Source of the DNA: Oscillospiraceae bacterium
GTDB lineage: Bacteria; Bacillota; Clostridia; Oscillospirales; Ruminococcaceae
Assembly (NCBI GenBank): GCA_024684395.1
Contig: JAIKWY010000085.1
Span: forward strand, 1-36,822
DNA: 36,822 bases
Reading direction: 5' to 3'
Part shown: piece after piece, positions 1 through 7,646 of the stretch
Position numbering within the stretch: the stretch's first letter is position 1
How the letters are laid out: the number at the start of each line of letters is the position of its first letter
Notes under the pieces: model-generated
What the model was told of the DNA's origin: nothing
Database searches by the model: none
Seen by the model: only the letters and a program-made list of their open reading frames with translations
Translations under genes and position numbers: made by a program

Positions 1-13
1 CCTTTCGGGCAGT

Positions 14-39
14 AAAAAAGCACCTCTTTCGAGATGCTT
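14..39 (-). terminator. Terminator of the toxin/immunity remnant
   Basis: Read on the minus strand this is a 9-bp stem (AAGCATCTC / GAGGTGCTT) with a GAAA tetraloop, followed by a run of six T. One pair is a T-G wobble that forms only in minus-strand RNA, which fixes the orientation. It lies just after the small gene at 62-238. Confidence 0.75.
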
Positions 40-61
40 CACACTTGTATTTGACTTGTAT

Positions 62-238
62 TTACGGTTTCAGCTCAACACAGAACACACTGTCGAAGTT
101 GTAGATCCCGACCCATGCGCCCTTGTTCTTAATGATGACCGACTTTCCGTCATAGGCGTAGTCGTCCCAGTGATCCTTGTCGTAGACGATCGTCTCGCCG
201 CTCTTGAATGTGATCTCTATCCGGTTTGCGTTTTCCAC
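62..238 (-). CDS. Small hypothetical protein, possible second immunity protein (58 aa)
   Basis: I do not recognise this family. The protein is short, charged and soluble, with no signal peptide or membrane segment, and its composition (alternating beta-type residues, several D/W/Y) suggests a small beta-rich fold. The start is chosen at a GTG (238) because the GGAGG at 247-251 lies 8 nt upstream; the alternative GTG at 247 overlaps that GGAGG and is unlikely. It follows the 278-565 gene on the same strand by about 40 nt and precedes a terminator, so the two probably share a transcript with the toxin-like remnant at 585-1400. The phrase GAWVGIYNFDSV resembles GKWTGIESLDYES in the upstream neighbour, so the two may be distant relatives. 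Immunity function is inferred from position only. Confidence 0.55.
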   Translation of the reverse strand: MENANRIEITFKSGETIVYDKDHWDDYAYDGKSVIIKNKGAWVGIYNFDSVFCVELKP

Positions 239-277
239 TTGGTTCACCTCCGTCAGGGTATAAGAAAACCGTCCTGA

Positions 278-565
278 TTACTCAGGGCGGTTTAATACGT
301 ATTGAATGAAGTCATCATTCAACTTAACGTCGTACTTCTCGAAGTGGTAGATATCAGAAGAATCCCAGTAAAATTCGCCAGATTCATAATCAAGGCTTTC
401 AATTCCAGTCCATTTTCCGTCATTAAAATCAATTACAATTCCACCAATTGAAGTCACTTTACCATTTTTCAAAAATTTCAGAAGAATCTCTTTCATGGGG
501 GATGGTTCTCGTTCAGACGTCTTGAAGGAATCACTGTTCAAAATTACATCAAATATATTCTTCAT
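278..565 (-). CDS. Small acidic protein, candidate immunity protein (95 aa)
   Basis: A 95-residue soluble acidic protein with no signal peptide or membrane helix. It begins with ATG behind GGGGAGG about 10 nt upstream. It starts only 19 nt after the stop of the toxin-like remnant at 585-1400 on the same strand. That arrangement, a toxin C-terminal domain followed closely by a small acidic gene, is the usual layout of polymorphic toxin and immunity pairs. The DNA is clearly more AT-rich than the metabolic genes that follow, which points to recent transfer. I do not recognise the family by sequence. It could equally be an unrelated phage cargo gene. Binding to the neighbouring toxin domain is inference. 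Confidence 0.6.
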   Translation of the reverse strand: MKNIFDVILNSDSFKTSEREPSPMKEILLKFLKNGKVTSIGGIVIDFNDGKWTGIESLDYESGEFYWDSSDIYHFEKYDVKLNDDFIQYVLNRPE

Positions 566-584
566 CGTTTAACGCCTCCCCTTT

Positions 585-1400
585 CTAAGATATAAGCTTG
601 CCATTAACAAATATCGCCCATGCTCCATCGTGTGCGAATTTTTTGCTTTGAATATGGTACTGACTTTTCCCATTCAAAGGTAAGCTTATGTGAATATCCT
701 GATCCGGTGCTTTCACCTCAGTGGAAAGCATCCGCGATAGATTCTCTGCAAAACTGTCATCACCTTTTCCGGTGCTGCATGAAAACAGCCGAATTGGTGT
801 GCCTCGTTTATAATCAGAACGTCCCATTATGATTGCGCCTAATGTCTGATAATCAATCGGCGTACCAAAAAAAGATGCGAATTCTGATGTTCCATGCATC
901 ACAACATCGTAATACCCATTATCCTTCTCAACAAACTGATAACAATAAGCAAGAGAGCCATTATCAAAAATAGGTTTTTCAGCAGCTATGCCTCGCTTAA
1001 TAATATCTATTCTTTCTTCACGGGATGGCACATACTGCCTAAATTTCTCTTGAATTTCTCCTGCTTTAATTGTACCATATATTTCTTGATTTGTCAACCA
1101 ATATACCGCATTTTCCTCGATCTCCCGTGCCTGCTCCTCCGTGTACACCGTCTCCCTCGAAGCCAGTCGCTCAATCTCCTCTGGATCATGCGAATCCCAT
1201 GTCCGCTTCGACCAGACATCCTGCCGCTCCCGTCCGTTCTCGAAGGTCACGGAGCAGGAGTAGTTGTCGTGGCGTCCTAAAATATCGTCCGGGTGGTCTC
1301 CGTAGACGTAGCGCCCCGCTATGTCGGTACACCACTTGCAGCATCCGGTCGCTGCGATCCGGTCGAGGTAGCACTTGAAGCCGTCAGAAAACCGACTCGT
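585..1400 (-). pseudogene. 5'-truncated phage minor head protein with C-terminal HG/SCxTG toxin-like domain
   Basis: The frame is open from the stop at 585 up to 1400 and closes at a TGA at 1401-1403. The only usable start codon is an internal GTG at 1250, so the gene has lost its 5' part. Residues encoded at 1220-1400 look like the C-terminal zone of SPP1 gp7/Mu F-type minor head proteins: CCKWC, then YVYGDHPDDILGRHDNYSC, then a GRERQDVWSKR segment, a Cys- and His-bearing knot typical of Firmicutes phages. After a charged linker the protein continues with VMHG, a segment about LGAIIMG, IRLFSCSTG, FAENLS and VKAP. This HG...SCxTG...AP pattern is seen in toxin modules attached to phage and Rhs-type proteins, and is reminiscent of His-Cys caspase-like peptidases. 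That fold assignment is inference. The following genes at 278-565 and 62-238 are candidate immunity genes. It is probably not translated from its native start, though the GTG at 1250 could yield a 221-residue product. Confidence 0.65.
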
Positions 1401-1422
1401 TCATGAAATGTTGCAAACCCTC

Positions 1423-1451
1423 TTGACAAATACCTACTTATATGATATACT
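1423..1451 (+). promoter_or_regulatory. nifSU promoter
   Basis: TTGACA (1423-1428), a 17-nt spacer and TATACT (1446-1451) make a near-consensus sigma-A promoter 86 nt before the nifS start. An interrupted palindrome, ATGATAT (1442-1448) and ATATCAT (1461-1467) separated by 12 nt, covers the -10 region and could be an operator. No adjacent regulator gene is present. Confidence 0.8.
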
Positions 1452-1472
1452 TACTATGTAATATCATGATAA

Positions 1473-1520
1473 GGGCATCTCTAAAAACCTAAGCCTATAA
1501 AAAAGTATTTAGAGGTTCCC
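1473..1520 (+). promoter_or_regulatory. Leader hairpin ahead of nifS
   Basis: GGGCATCTCTAAA (1473-1485) is a near-complement of TTTAGAGGTTCCC (1508-1520), giving an imperfect 13-bp stem with a 22-nt loop in the 5' leader. The nifS ribosome binding site (AAAGGAG, 1523-1529) follows directly. It could be a regulatory hairpin, or the scar of a miniature element, because the arms resemble insertion-sequence ends. I cannot tell which. Confidence 0.4.
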
Positions 1521-1536
1521 ATAAAGGAGTGTTTTC

Positions 1537-2754
1537 ATGGAAAAACGAATCATATATGCAGATCATTCTGCCACGACTGCCGTCTCTGATGAAGTTTTGC
1601 AGGCAATGCTGCCGTATTTCAAGGAAAACTACGGCAACCCCTCCTCGATCTACCGCATCGGACGTGAAAACGAGAGAGCCATCCTCGATGCCCGTGCAAG
1701 GATCGCCGCCTGCCTTGGTGCCGACCCGAAGGAGATCTTCTTCACAGCGGGCGGCTCGGAGTCCGATAACTGGGCGATCAAGGGCGTGGCGGACAAGCTC
1801 GCCGCAAAGGGCAAGAAGCATATCATCACGAGCGTGTTTGAGCATCATGCCGTGCTACATACCTGCGAATTTTTAGAGAAGCACGGCTTTGAAGTGACCT
1901 ATCTGCCGGTATCGCCGGACGGTCTGATCGACCCGCAGCAGGTCGCCGATGCCATCCGCGAGGATACGGCGCTCGTCACGATCATGTACGCTAACAACGA
2001 GATCGGCACCATCCAGCCCATCGCCGAGATCGGCGCAATCTGCAAGGCAAAGGGCGTGCTCTTCCACACCGACGCCGTACAGGCGGTCGGCAATGTCGAA
2101 ATCGACGTGAAGGCGCAGAATATTGACCTGCTCTCTCTCTCCGGACACAAGTTTCACGCCCCCAAGGGCATCGGCGCGCTCTACATCCGCAAGGGCGTGA
2201 CGCTCCCGAACCTCATCCACGGCGGCGGACAGGAATCCGGCAAGCGAGCCGGCACCGAGAACGTCCCCGGCATTGTCGGTCTGGCAAAGGCGATCGAGCT
2301 GGCAACGGCGGACATCCCGGCAAAGACCGCCAAGCTCACGCCCCTCCGGGACAAGCTCATTGACGGCATTTTGAAGATCCAGGACACCCGCCTGAACGGC
2401 AGCAGGGAGCACCGCCTTCCGGGCAGTGTGAACATCTCGTTCGTCGGCATCGAGGGCGAGAGCCTGCTGCTGATGCTCGACCACTACGGCATCATGGCGT
2501 CCTCCGGCTCGGCGTGTACCTCCGGCTCCCTCGACCCGTCCCATGTGCTGCTGTCGCTGGGACTTTCCCATGAGGTGGCGCACGGCTCACTGCGGCTGAG
2601 CTTCGGCGAGGAATTTACGGAGGCAGATGCAGACTACATCCTTGCCGTACTGCCCGAGATCGTGGAGCGCCTGCGTGCGATGTCGCCCATGTGGGAGACC
2701 ATCCAGAAGGAAGGCATCCATTTCAACGAAGATAAGACCAAGCTTGTGAAATAA
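1537..2754 (+). CDS. nifS: Cysteine desulfurase NifS/IscS type
   Basis: A PLP-dependent cysteine desulfurase that removes sulfur from L-cysteine as a persulfide and hands it to the scaffold protein encoded next. At 405 residues it has the normal length. The PLP lysine is K205 in [12 protein letters not shown]. The catalytic cysteine is C327 in SSGSACTSG, on the extended loop without insertion typical of group I (NifS/IscS) rather than group II (SufS) enzymes. ATG at 1537 follows AAAGGAG with good spacing. The gene ends 16 nt before the nifU-like gene and shares its promoter and terminator. The rrf2/iscR regulator that often precedes this pair is absent here; a truncated phage remnant ends just upstream instead. 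Confidence 0.95.
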   Translation: MEKRIIYADHSATTAVSDEVLQAMLPYFKENYGNPSSIYRIGRENERAILDARARIAACLGADPKEIFFTAGGSESDNWAIKGVADKLAAKGKKHIITSVFEHHAVLHTCEFLEKHGFEVTYLPVSPDGLIDPQQVADAIREDTALVTIMYANNEIGTIQPIAEIGAICKAKGVLFHTDAVQAVGNVEIDVKAQNIDLLSLSGHKFHAPKGIGALYIRKGVTLPNLIHGGGQESGKRAGTENVPGIVGLAKAIELATADIPAKTAKLTPLRDKLIDGILKIQDTRLNGSREHRLPGSVNISFVGIEGESLLLMLDHYGIMASSGSACTSGSLDPSHVLLSLGLSHEVAHGSLRLSFGEEFTEADADYILAVLPEIVERLRAMSPMWETIQKEGIHFNEDKTKLVK

Positions 2755-2770
2755 CAGGAGGCTGAATGCT

Positions 2771-3196
2771 ATGAATTACAGTGAAAAAGTGATGGATCAC
2801 TTCATCAATCCCCGCAATGTCGGCGAGATCGAGGATGCAGACGGCATCGGCGAGGTCGGCAATGCCAAGTGCGGCGACATCATGAAGATGTATCTGAAAA
2901 TTGACGATGACACGATCACGGACTGCAAGTTCAAGACCTTTGGCTGCGGTGCAGCGGTGGCGACTTCCTCGATGGCGACCGAGATGATCAAGGGCAAGAG
3001 CATCAGCGATGCACTCCAGCTCACCAACAGCGCCGTCATGGAAGCGCTCGACGGTCTGCCGCCGGTCAAGATCCATTGTTCCGTGCTGGCGGAGCAGGCA
3101 GTCAAGGCAGCGCTGACGGACTACTACCAGAAGCAGGGCATCGACCCGGAGCCGATCGTCGGCAAAGTTCCCGAGATGGAAGAGGAAGAAGACTGA
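2771..3196 (+). CDS. nifU: Fe-S cluster scaffold protein NifU/IscU type
   Basis: A 141-residue scaffold of the IscU_N family on which Fe-S clusters are built with sulfur from the adjacent desulfurase. The three cluster cysteines are visible: C34 in NAKCGD, C59 in TFGCGAA and C103 in KIHCSVLAE, with the conserved Asp (D36) after the first. The start MNYSEKVMDHFINPRNVG is the classic opening of this family, and AGGAGG lies just upstream. It lacks the extra C-terminal NFU domain of full nitrogen-fixation NifU and ends in a short acidic tail. It forms a two-gene operon with nifS, closed by the terminator at 3202-3232. Confidence 0.95.
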   Translation: MNYSEKVMDHFINPRNVGEIEDADGIGEVGNAKCGDIMKMYLKIDDDTITDCKFKTFGCGAAVATSSMATEMIKGKSISDALQLTNSAVMEALDGLPPVKIHCSVLAEQAVKAALTDYYQKQGIDPEPIVGKVPEMEEEED

Positions 3197-3201
3197 AACA
3201 C

Positions 3202-3232
3202 AAAAGATCCTGACACATCGTCAGGATCTTTT
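3202..3232 (+). terminator. Bidirectional terminator between nifU and the amidohydrolase
   Basis: AAAAGATCCTGAC (3202-3214) and GTCAGGATCTTTT (3220-3232) form a perfect 13-bp stem with a 5-nt loop and T/A tracts on both sides, so it can work on either strand. The right arm also encodes the last codons and stop of the convergent amidohydrolase gene. Confidence 0.85.
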
Positions 3233-4051
3233 CTCTATATATCGGATAAAATTGTCATGCAGGATGTTTTGCAGCGTGCGCTCCGACAGCCCGAACGAAA
3301 GAAGCCGTTTCAGCTCCTCCGCCGGATCCCACATCGGGAAATCGCTCCCGAAGAAGAACTGCTCCTCCCCGAATTTGTCGAGGAATTGTTTCAGCAAGTC
3401 GCCGTCAATGAACTGCACCGTGCTCGACAGGTCAAAATACAGCCGCTCCGAGGGCTGCAACACATCCAGCGCCTCGCTCCAGTGCGAATACCCGCCCATG
3501 TGCGCCGCCGTCACCGTCAGGGCAGGGAAGTGCTCCAAGACTGCCTGCAACCGGCGTGGATGCGAGTAATCGAGCTTCCGGTCGCCCATGTGGAACAGTA
3601 CCGGCAGCCCAAGTCTTTGCGCTTCCTCATAGACCGGAAACATCCTCGGCTCGTCGATGTTGAACTGCTGGAAATCCGAGTGCAGTTTCAGCCCGGAGAG
3701 CCCGTTCTCCCGGAACCTGCCGAGTATCTCCGCAAAATTCGCATTCCCCGGATGCAGCGTCCCGTAGCCGATCAGCGCCGGATCCTCCCGCACGAGCTGC
3801 GAGATAAAGGCGTTCACGCTTGCCGTCTGCTTCGGCGTGACAGCGGGCGCACAGATGAGCTGGCGGGTGATCCCGTACTCCGTCCCGTCAATGAAAATGG
3901 CTTTGTCACGCTCTTTCCGCAAATGCGCCGCCTTCCCGGAGGTGTACATCGGCAGGTCGTAAAACTCGGACACAGCGTCCTTGGACTTCTCGGCGATCGC
4001 ATCCGGGAACACATGGCAGTGTGCGTCAATGATAGGGTAAAAATCGCTCAT
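3221..4051 (-). CDS. Amidohydrolase-family (TIM-barrel) metal-dependent hydrolase
   Basis: A 276-residue member of the amidohydrolase_2/TatD-like superfamily. The N-terminal metal motif DAHCHVF (D9, H11, H13) opens the barrel. LKLHSDFQ carries a Lys and His of the active site, VLFHMGD and TAAHMGG add metal or substrate histidines, and FFGSDFPMWDP supplies the final aspartate. The start is the ATG at 4051, behind GGAGG at 4056-4060; the longer open frame upstream has arginine-rich, out-of-frame-like content and is rejected. It is the last gene after the oxidoreductase and aminotransferase, separated from the latter by a 76-nt gap with a hairpin. The substrate is unknown: members hydrolyse C-N or C-O bonds or decarboxylate aromatic acids. 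Confidence 0.85.
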   Translation of the reverse strand: MSDFYPIIDAHCHVFPDAIAEKSKDAVSEFYDLPMYTSGKAAHLRKERDKAIFIDGTEYGITRQLICAPAVTPKQTASVNAFISQLVREDPALIGYGTLHPGNANFAEILGRFRENGLSGLKLHSDFQQFNIDEPRMFPVYEEAQRLGLPVLFHMGDRKLDYSHPRRLQAVLEHFPALTVTAAHMGGYSHWSEALDVLQPSERLYFDLSSTVQFIDGDLLKQFLDKFGEEQFFFGSDFPMWDPAEELKRLLSFGLSERTLQNILHDNFIRYIEKRS

Positions 4052-4066
4052 AATACCTCCATGCGT

Positions 4067-4093
4067 AATGCCCCTGCGTGTACCAGGGGCATT
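4067..4093 (-). terminator. Intergenic hairpin, weak terminator or attenuator
   Basis: AATGCCCCTG (4067-4076) and CAGGGGCATT (4084-4093) form a 10-bp stem with a 7-nt loop, between the aminotransferase stop and the amidohydrolase ribosome binding site. There is no long T-run on the minus strand, so it may only reduce read-through. Confidence 0.5.
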
Positions 4094-4127
4094 TATCATC
4101 AAAACAGTTTTGCAAATTTCTCTCCGC

Positions 4128-5297
4128 TTATTTCTTGTAAGGCATCTTCTTGCGGATGTCATACAGCCGGTCCAGCGCCTCATTGAGCGTCTCATCCTTC
4201 TTCGCAAAATGAAAGCGGATGTAGCGGTTTTCCGGCTCCTTGAAGAAACTCGACCCCGGTACGGCACCCACGCCGACCAGCCGTGCCAGATCCTCGCAGA
4301 ACGCCAGATCATCCTCGTAGCCGAACTCGGAAATATCCAGCATGATGAAGTACGCACCCTCCGGTACATTGTGCGGGATGCCAATGCGGTCGAGACCGTC
4401 AAGGAAGAGCTGCCGCATGTGCGTGTACTTCGCCTGCAATGCCTTGTAGTAATCGTCCCCGAAATTCAAGCCCACAACAGCCGCTTCCTGCAACGGATGC
4501 GCAGCGCCGACCGTCAGGAAGTCATGCACCTTCTTGACCGTCTCGATGATCTCCGGCGAGGAAATGACATAGCCCAGGCGCCAGCCGGTGATGGAGTACG
4601 TCTTGGAAAGCGAGGAGCACAGGATCGTGCGCTCCGCCATGCCCGGGAGCGTGGAAATGTGAGTGTGCCTGTGGGGGGCGTACAAAATATGCTCATACAC
4701 CTCATCCGTGATGACGAACGTGTCATACTTGATCGCCAGATCGGCAATCACCTGCAATTCCTCCCGCGTGAAGACCTTGCCGCACGGGTTGGACGGGTTG
4801 CAGACGATGATCGCCTTGGGATGCTGCCGGAATGCATCCTCGAGCACCTCCGGATCGAAGTTATATGACGGCGGCACGAGCGGCACATAGATCGGCTCGG
4901 CGTTCGAGAGGATCGTGTCAGCGCCGTAATTCTCATAGAACGGCGAGAACACGATGACCTTTTCGCCCGGATTCACGACGGACAGCATCGCTGCCATCAT
5001 CGCTTCCGTACTGCCGCAGGTCACGCAGATCTGCGCATTCGGGTCGATCTTCTGCCCGGAGAAATGCTCATGCTTCCGGGCGAGCGCCTCACGGAAATTC
5101 TGTGCGCCCCATGTGATGGAATACTGGTGGACATCCTCGTTCTTCACCTCGGCAAGGCGGTTCAGGATCTCCTGCGGCGGGTCAAAGTCCGGGAAGCCCT
5201 GCGACAGGTTGACTGCGCCGTATTGTGCGGAAATGCGTGTCATCCGGCGGATGACGGAATCGGTGAACCCTGCGGTCCTCTGTGATAATGCCGGCAT
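4128..5297 (-). CDS. Class I/II PLP aminotransferase
   Basis: A fold-type I aminotransferase of 389 residues, the aspartate/aromatic aminotransferase-like group. Visible landmarks are NLSQGFPDFDPP, the CNPSNPCGKVF loop, the PLP-ring aspartate D198 in VITDEVYEH, and the Schiff-base lysine K232 in SSLSKTYSITGWRLGY. The start ATG at 5297 follows AAAGGAG; the upstream in-frame ATG would lie inside the preceding beta-subunit gene. It begins 5 nt after that gene, so it is in the same operon. The pairing suggests the amino acid and 2-oxoacid chemistries are coupled, for example 2-oxoacid made by reductive carboxylation and then aminated, or the reverse in degradation. The amino donor and acceptor cannot be read from sequence. 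Confidence 0.9.
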   Translation of the reverse strand: MPALSQRTAGFTDSVIRRMTRISAQYGAVNLSQGFPDFDPPQEILNRLAEVKNEDVHQYSITWGAQNFREALARKHEHFSGQKIDPNAQICVTCGSTEAMMAAMLSVVNPGEKVIVFSPFYENYGADTILSNAEPIYVPLVPPSYNFDPEVLEDAFRQHPKAIIVCNPSNPCGKVFTREELQVIADLAIKYDTFVITDEVYEHILYAPHRHTHISTLPGMAERTILCSSLSKTYSITGWRLGYVISSPEIIETVKKVHDFLTVGAAHPLQEAAVVGLNFGDDYYKALQAKYTHMRQLFLDGLDRIGIPHNVPEGAYFIMLDISEFGYEDDLAFCEDLARLVGVGAVPGSSFFKEPENRYIRFHFAKKDETLNEALDRLYDIRKKMPYKK

Positions 5298-5302
5298 AAA
5301 TC

Positions 5303-6199
5303 TTACTCCTTTGTTTTCCAGTTGGAACGGATCTTCTCCCATTTCTTGTCTCTGGATTCTATGATAACACGAATATCGTCATCTGTCAAGTGCTTGAAAC
5401 GAGCCTGCCGTTTCAGATAATCCTCCACGCTCGTAAATTCCTTCGGGTCACGGTTCAGCGTGAATGCGCCGTTTTCATACTCGGCAAGATACCACAGACC
5501 GCAGTCCACGATCTCCCGCGCTGCTTCGACCGTATCGCTCACCGGGATGCCCCAGCCCGTCGGACATGGCGCAATGACGTGGATGAACTTCGTTCCCTTG
5601 ATGCTCTTCGCCTTCTCGACCTTGTTCAGGAAGTCCGGCAGATAGCCGACTGTCGCCGTTGCCGCATACGGAATGTCATGCGCCGCCACGATCTCGAAGA
5701 GATTCTTCTTCGGGCGGATATTGCCGTGGATGTTGGCGCCCGCCGGGGTCGTGGTCGTCTTGGCACCGAACGGCGTCAGACCGGATTTCTGGATGCCCGT
5801 GTTCATGTAGGCTTCATTGTCGTAGCAGATGTACAGGATGTTGTCGCCCCGGTCGATGGCACCGGACAGCGCCTGGATGCCGATGTCCGCCGTGCCGCCG
5901 TCACCCGCAAAACCGACCGCCTGAAAATCCGTGATGCCCCGTCTGCGCAGACCCGCTTCCACACCCGTCAGCATGGATGCCGTACCCGCAAACATCGAGA
6001 TGATGGCATTGTTCGAGAAGCAGAGCTGCGGGAAATTGAACCCCACCGCCGACATACATCCCGCCGGAAGGACTGCGACCGACTTCTCGCCGAGCACCTT
6101 CAGAGCCGCACGGACAGCCAGAGAACCGCCGCAGCCGGCACATGCCTTGTGACCGTAGAAATATTCGTTGGTATCCAATGTTTTTGCTGTAACGCTCAT
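5303..6199 (-). CDS. porB: 2-oxoacid:ferredoxin oxidoreductase, beta (TPP) subunit
   Basis: The thiamine-diphosphate subunit of a four-subunit pyruvate/2-oxoacid:ferredoxin oxidoreductase, 298 residues. Cluster ligands include C20 and C23 in HKACAGCGG, C48 in PAGCMS and C212 in APCPTGW. The TPP/Mg site is GDGGTADIGIQA followed by CYDNEAYMNTGIQKSG, which is closest to pyruvate-type enzymes. The assignment to pyruvate rather than a branched-chain oxoacid is inference. Start and stop overlap neighbours: the ATG shares ATGA with the alpha-subunit stop. The subunit order gamma-delta-alpha-beta matches the classic porCDAB arrangement. Confidence 0.9.
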   Translation of the reverse strand: MSVTAKTLDTNEYFYGHKACAGCGGSLAVRAALKVLGEKSVAVLPAGCMSAVGFNFPQLCFSNNAIISMFAGTASMLTGVEAGLRRRGITDFQAVGFAGDGGTADIGIQALSGAIDRGDNILYICYDNEAYMNTGIQKSGLTPFGAKTTTTPAGANIHGNIRPKKNLFEIVAAHDIPYAATATVGYLPDFLNKVEKAKSIKGTKFIHVIAPCPTGWGIPVSDTVEAAREIVDCGLWYLAEYENGAFTLNRDPKEFTSVEDYLKRQARFKHLTDDDIRVIIESRDKKWEKIRSNWKTKE

Positions 6200-7356
6200 T
6201 TCTGCACCTCGATCCCGATGAAGTTCACACGCTCTGTGCCATGCTCCGTCTTCTCAAAAATATCCGTAATATCGGCGTGGGAGATGTTCCTGCCGCCCAG
6301 TCCGCCGATGAAGTTGTACGCCGGGATGTTCAGCCCCGCCGCCTGCAAGGCGCTCGTCACGTTCGTGAATACCGTGCCCGCATTGCCGAAGGAGATGTCC
6401 TTTTCGAGCACTGCAACAGCCTTCGCATTCTTAACAGCCGCTGAGATCTCCTCAGTCGGGAACGGCCGCAGATAGCGGATGCGCAGCACGCCGACCTTCT
6501 TGCCCTCCGCACGCAGCTTGTCGGCGATCTCACGGGAGAGCCCTGCGATCGTGCCGAGCGTGATGAGGATATAGTCCGCATCCTCGGTCTTGTAGGTGTC
6601 GATCAGACCGGTGTACTGTCTGCCGAAGATCTCCGCAAACTTCTGCTCCGCTTCCGTGATGACCGGGATCGCCCGCAGCAGTGCGGCATGTTCCTTGTAC
6701 TTGAAGATGTAGTTCGTGTCCGGACCCGCCGAGAACGCCATATTTTTCGGATGCTCGAAATCGAAGCAGTTCTCCGTCTCATAATGCGGCAGGAACTTGT
6801 CAGCATCTGCCTGCTCCGGCACATCCACTTCCTCATAGGTATGTGTTAAAATGAAACCGTCGAGGTTCACCATAAACGGCGTAGATACGTCCTTATGCTC
6901 TGCAATGTAATAGCTCAGCAGCGCTAAGTCGAGCGCCTCCTGCGCATTCTCCGCATACGCCTGGATCCAGCCCGTATCGAGCAGCGCCAACGAATCCCGC
7001 TGGTCGCCGTAGATGTTCCACGGGAGGGCGGTCGAGCGGTTCGCATTCATCATCACAATGGGGAAACGCCCGCCAGACGCATAGACAAGCCCCTCCGCCA
7101 TGTACAGCAGCCCCTGCGAGGAGGTCGCCGTGAACGTGCGCACACCCGCCGCCGAAGCGCCGATGGCACAGGACAGTGCGGAATGTTCGGACTCCACATG
7201 GATGAACTCGGCGTCCAGACTGCCGTCCTCCACCATGTCAGACAGCCGCTCCACCACGATGGTCTGCGGCGTGATCGGATAGGCGGAAACGACCTCAGGC
7301 CGTGCGAGCCGGATGCCCGCTGCAAAGGCTTCATCGCCTGATAAATACTGCTTCAT
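6196..7356 (-). CDS. porA: 2-oxoacid:ferredoxin oxidoreductase, alpha subunit
   Basis: A 386-residue alpha subunit. The N-terminal pyrimidine-binding domain has the family hallmark SAYPITPQT, then HVESEHSALSCAIGASAAG with the glutamate that activates TPP, then FTATSSQGLLYMAEG. The later part matches the transketolase C-terminal-like domain (VGVLRIRYLRPFP). It couples with the beta subunit to cleave or form the oxoacid C1-C2 bond with CoA. The start is ATG at 7356, overlapping the delta-subunit stop as ATGA; a 13-residue upstream extension lies inside the delta gene and is rejected. Confidence 0.9.
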   Translation of the reverse strand: MKQYLSGDEAFAAGIRLARPEVVSAYPITPQTIVVERLSDMVEDGSLDAEFIHVESEHSALSCAIGASAAGVRTFTATSSQGLLYMAEGLVYASGGRFPIVMMNANRSTALPWNIYGDQRDSLALLDTGWIQAYAENAQEALDLALLSYYIAEHKDVSTPFMVNLDGFILTHTYEEVDVPEQADADKFLPHYETENCFDFEHPKNMAFSAGPDTNYIFKYKEHAALLRAIPVITEAEQKFAEIFGRQYTGLIDTYKTEDADYILITLGTIAGLSREIADKLRAEGKKVGVLRIRYLRPFPTEEISAAVKNAKAVAVLEKDISFGNAGTVFTNVTSALQAAGLNIPAYNFIGGLGGRNISHADITDIFEKTEHGTERVNFIGIEVQK

Positions 7357-7646
7357 TTCTGTTCGTCCTCCATCACAATTGCACCAATTTTGCAAGTCTT
7401 TTCGCAGATGCCGCAGCCCTTGCAGAAGTCATAGTCCACGACCGCCTTGCCGTCTTTGATGGCGATGACGCCGTCCGGACAGTAGAGATAGCACTGGGAA
7501 CATCCCACGCATTTCTCGGCGTTGATGACCGGCCGGATGCTCCGCCAGCCTGCGTTGATCGTCACGAGATAGCCTGCCTCATAGCAGGTATCCTCCGGCA
7601 CATCGTCAAAGCCGAAGGTCTTCTTTTCACGCACAAATGGCTTCAT
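7353..7646 (-). CDS. porD: 2-oxoacid:ferredoxin oxidoreductase, delta (2x[4Fe-4S]) subunit
   Basis: A 97-residue ferredoxin-like subunit that carries electrons from the TPP site to soluble ferredoxin. It has two canonical CxxCxxCxxxC motifs: C46, C49, C52, C56 in EKCVGCSQCYLYCPDG, and C75, C78, C81, C85 in DFCKGCGICEKTCKIGA. The N-terminal 40 residues, including GWRSIRPV, are typical of PorD. ATG at 7646 overlaps the gamma-subunit stop as ATGA, so translation is coupled on both sides. Confidence 0.92.
   Translation of the reverse strand: MKPFVREKKTFGFDDVPEDTCYEAGYLVTINAGWRSIRPVINAEKCVGCSQCYLYCPDGVIAIKDGKAVVDYDFCKGCGICEKTCKIGAIVMEDEQK

Noticed and set aside
4055-4402. Upstream extension of the amidohydrolase frame
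   Set aside because: Overlaps the aminotransferase gene, has arginine/serine-rich shadow content, and a proper GGAGG sits before the ATG at 4051.
5390-6475. Plus-strand frame across the oxidoreductase beta and alpha genes
   Set aside because: Arginine- and valine-rich shadow of clearly conserved subunits on the minus strand.
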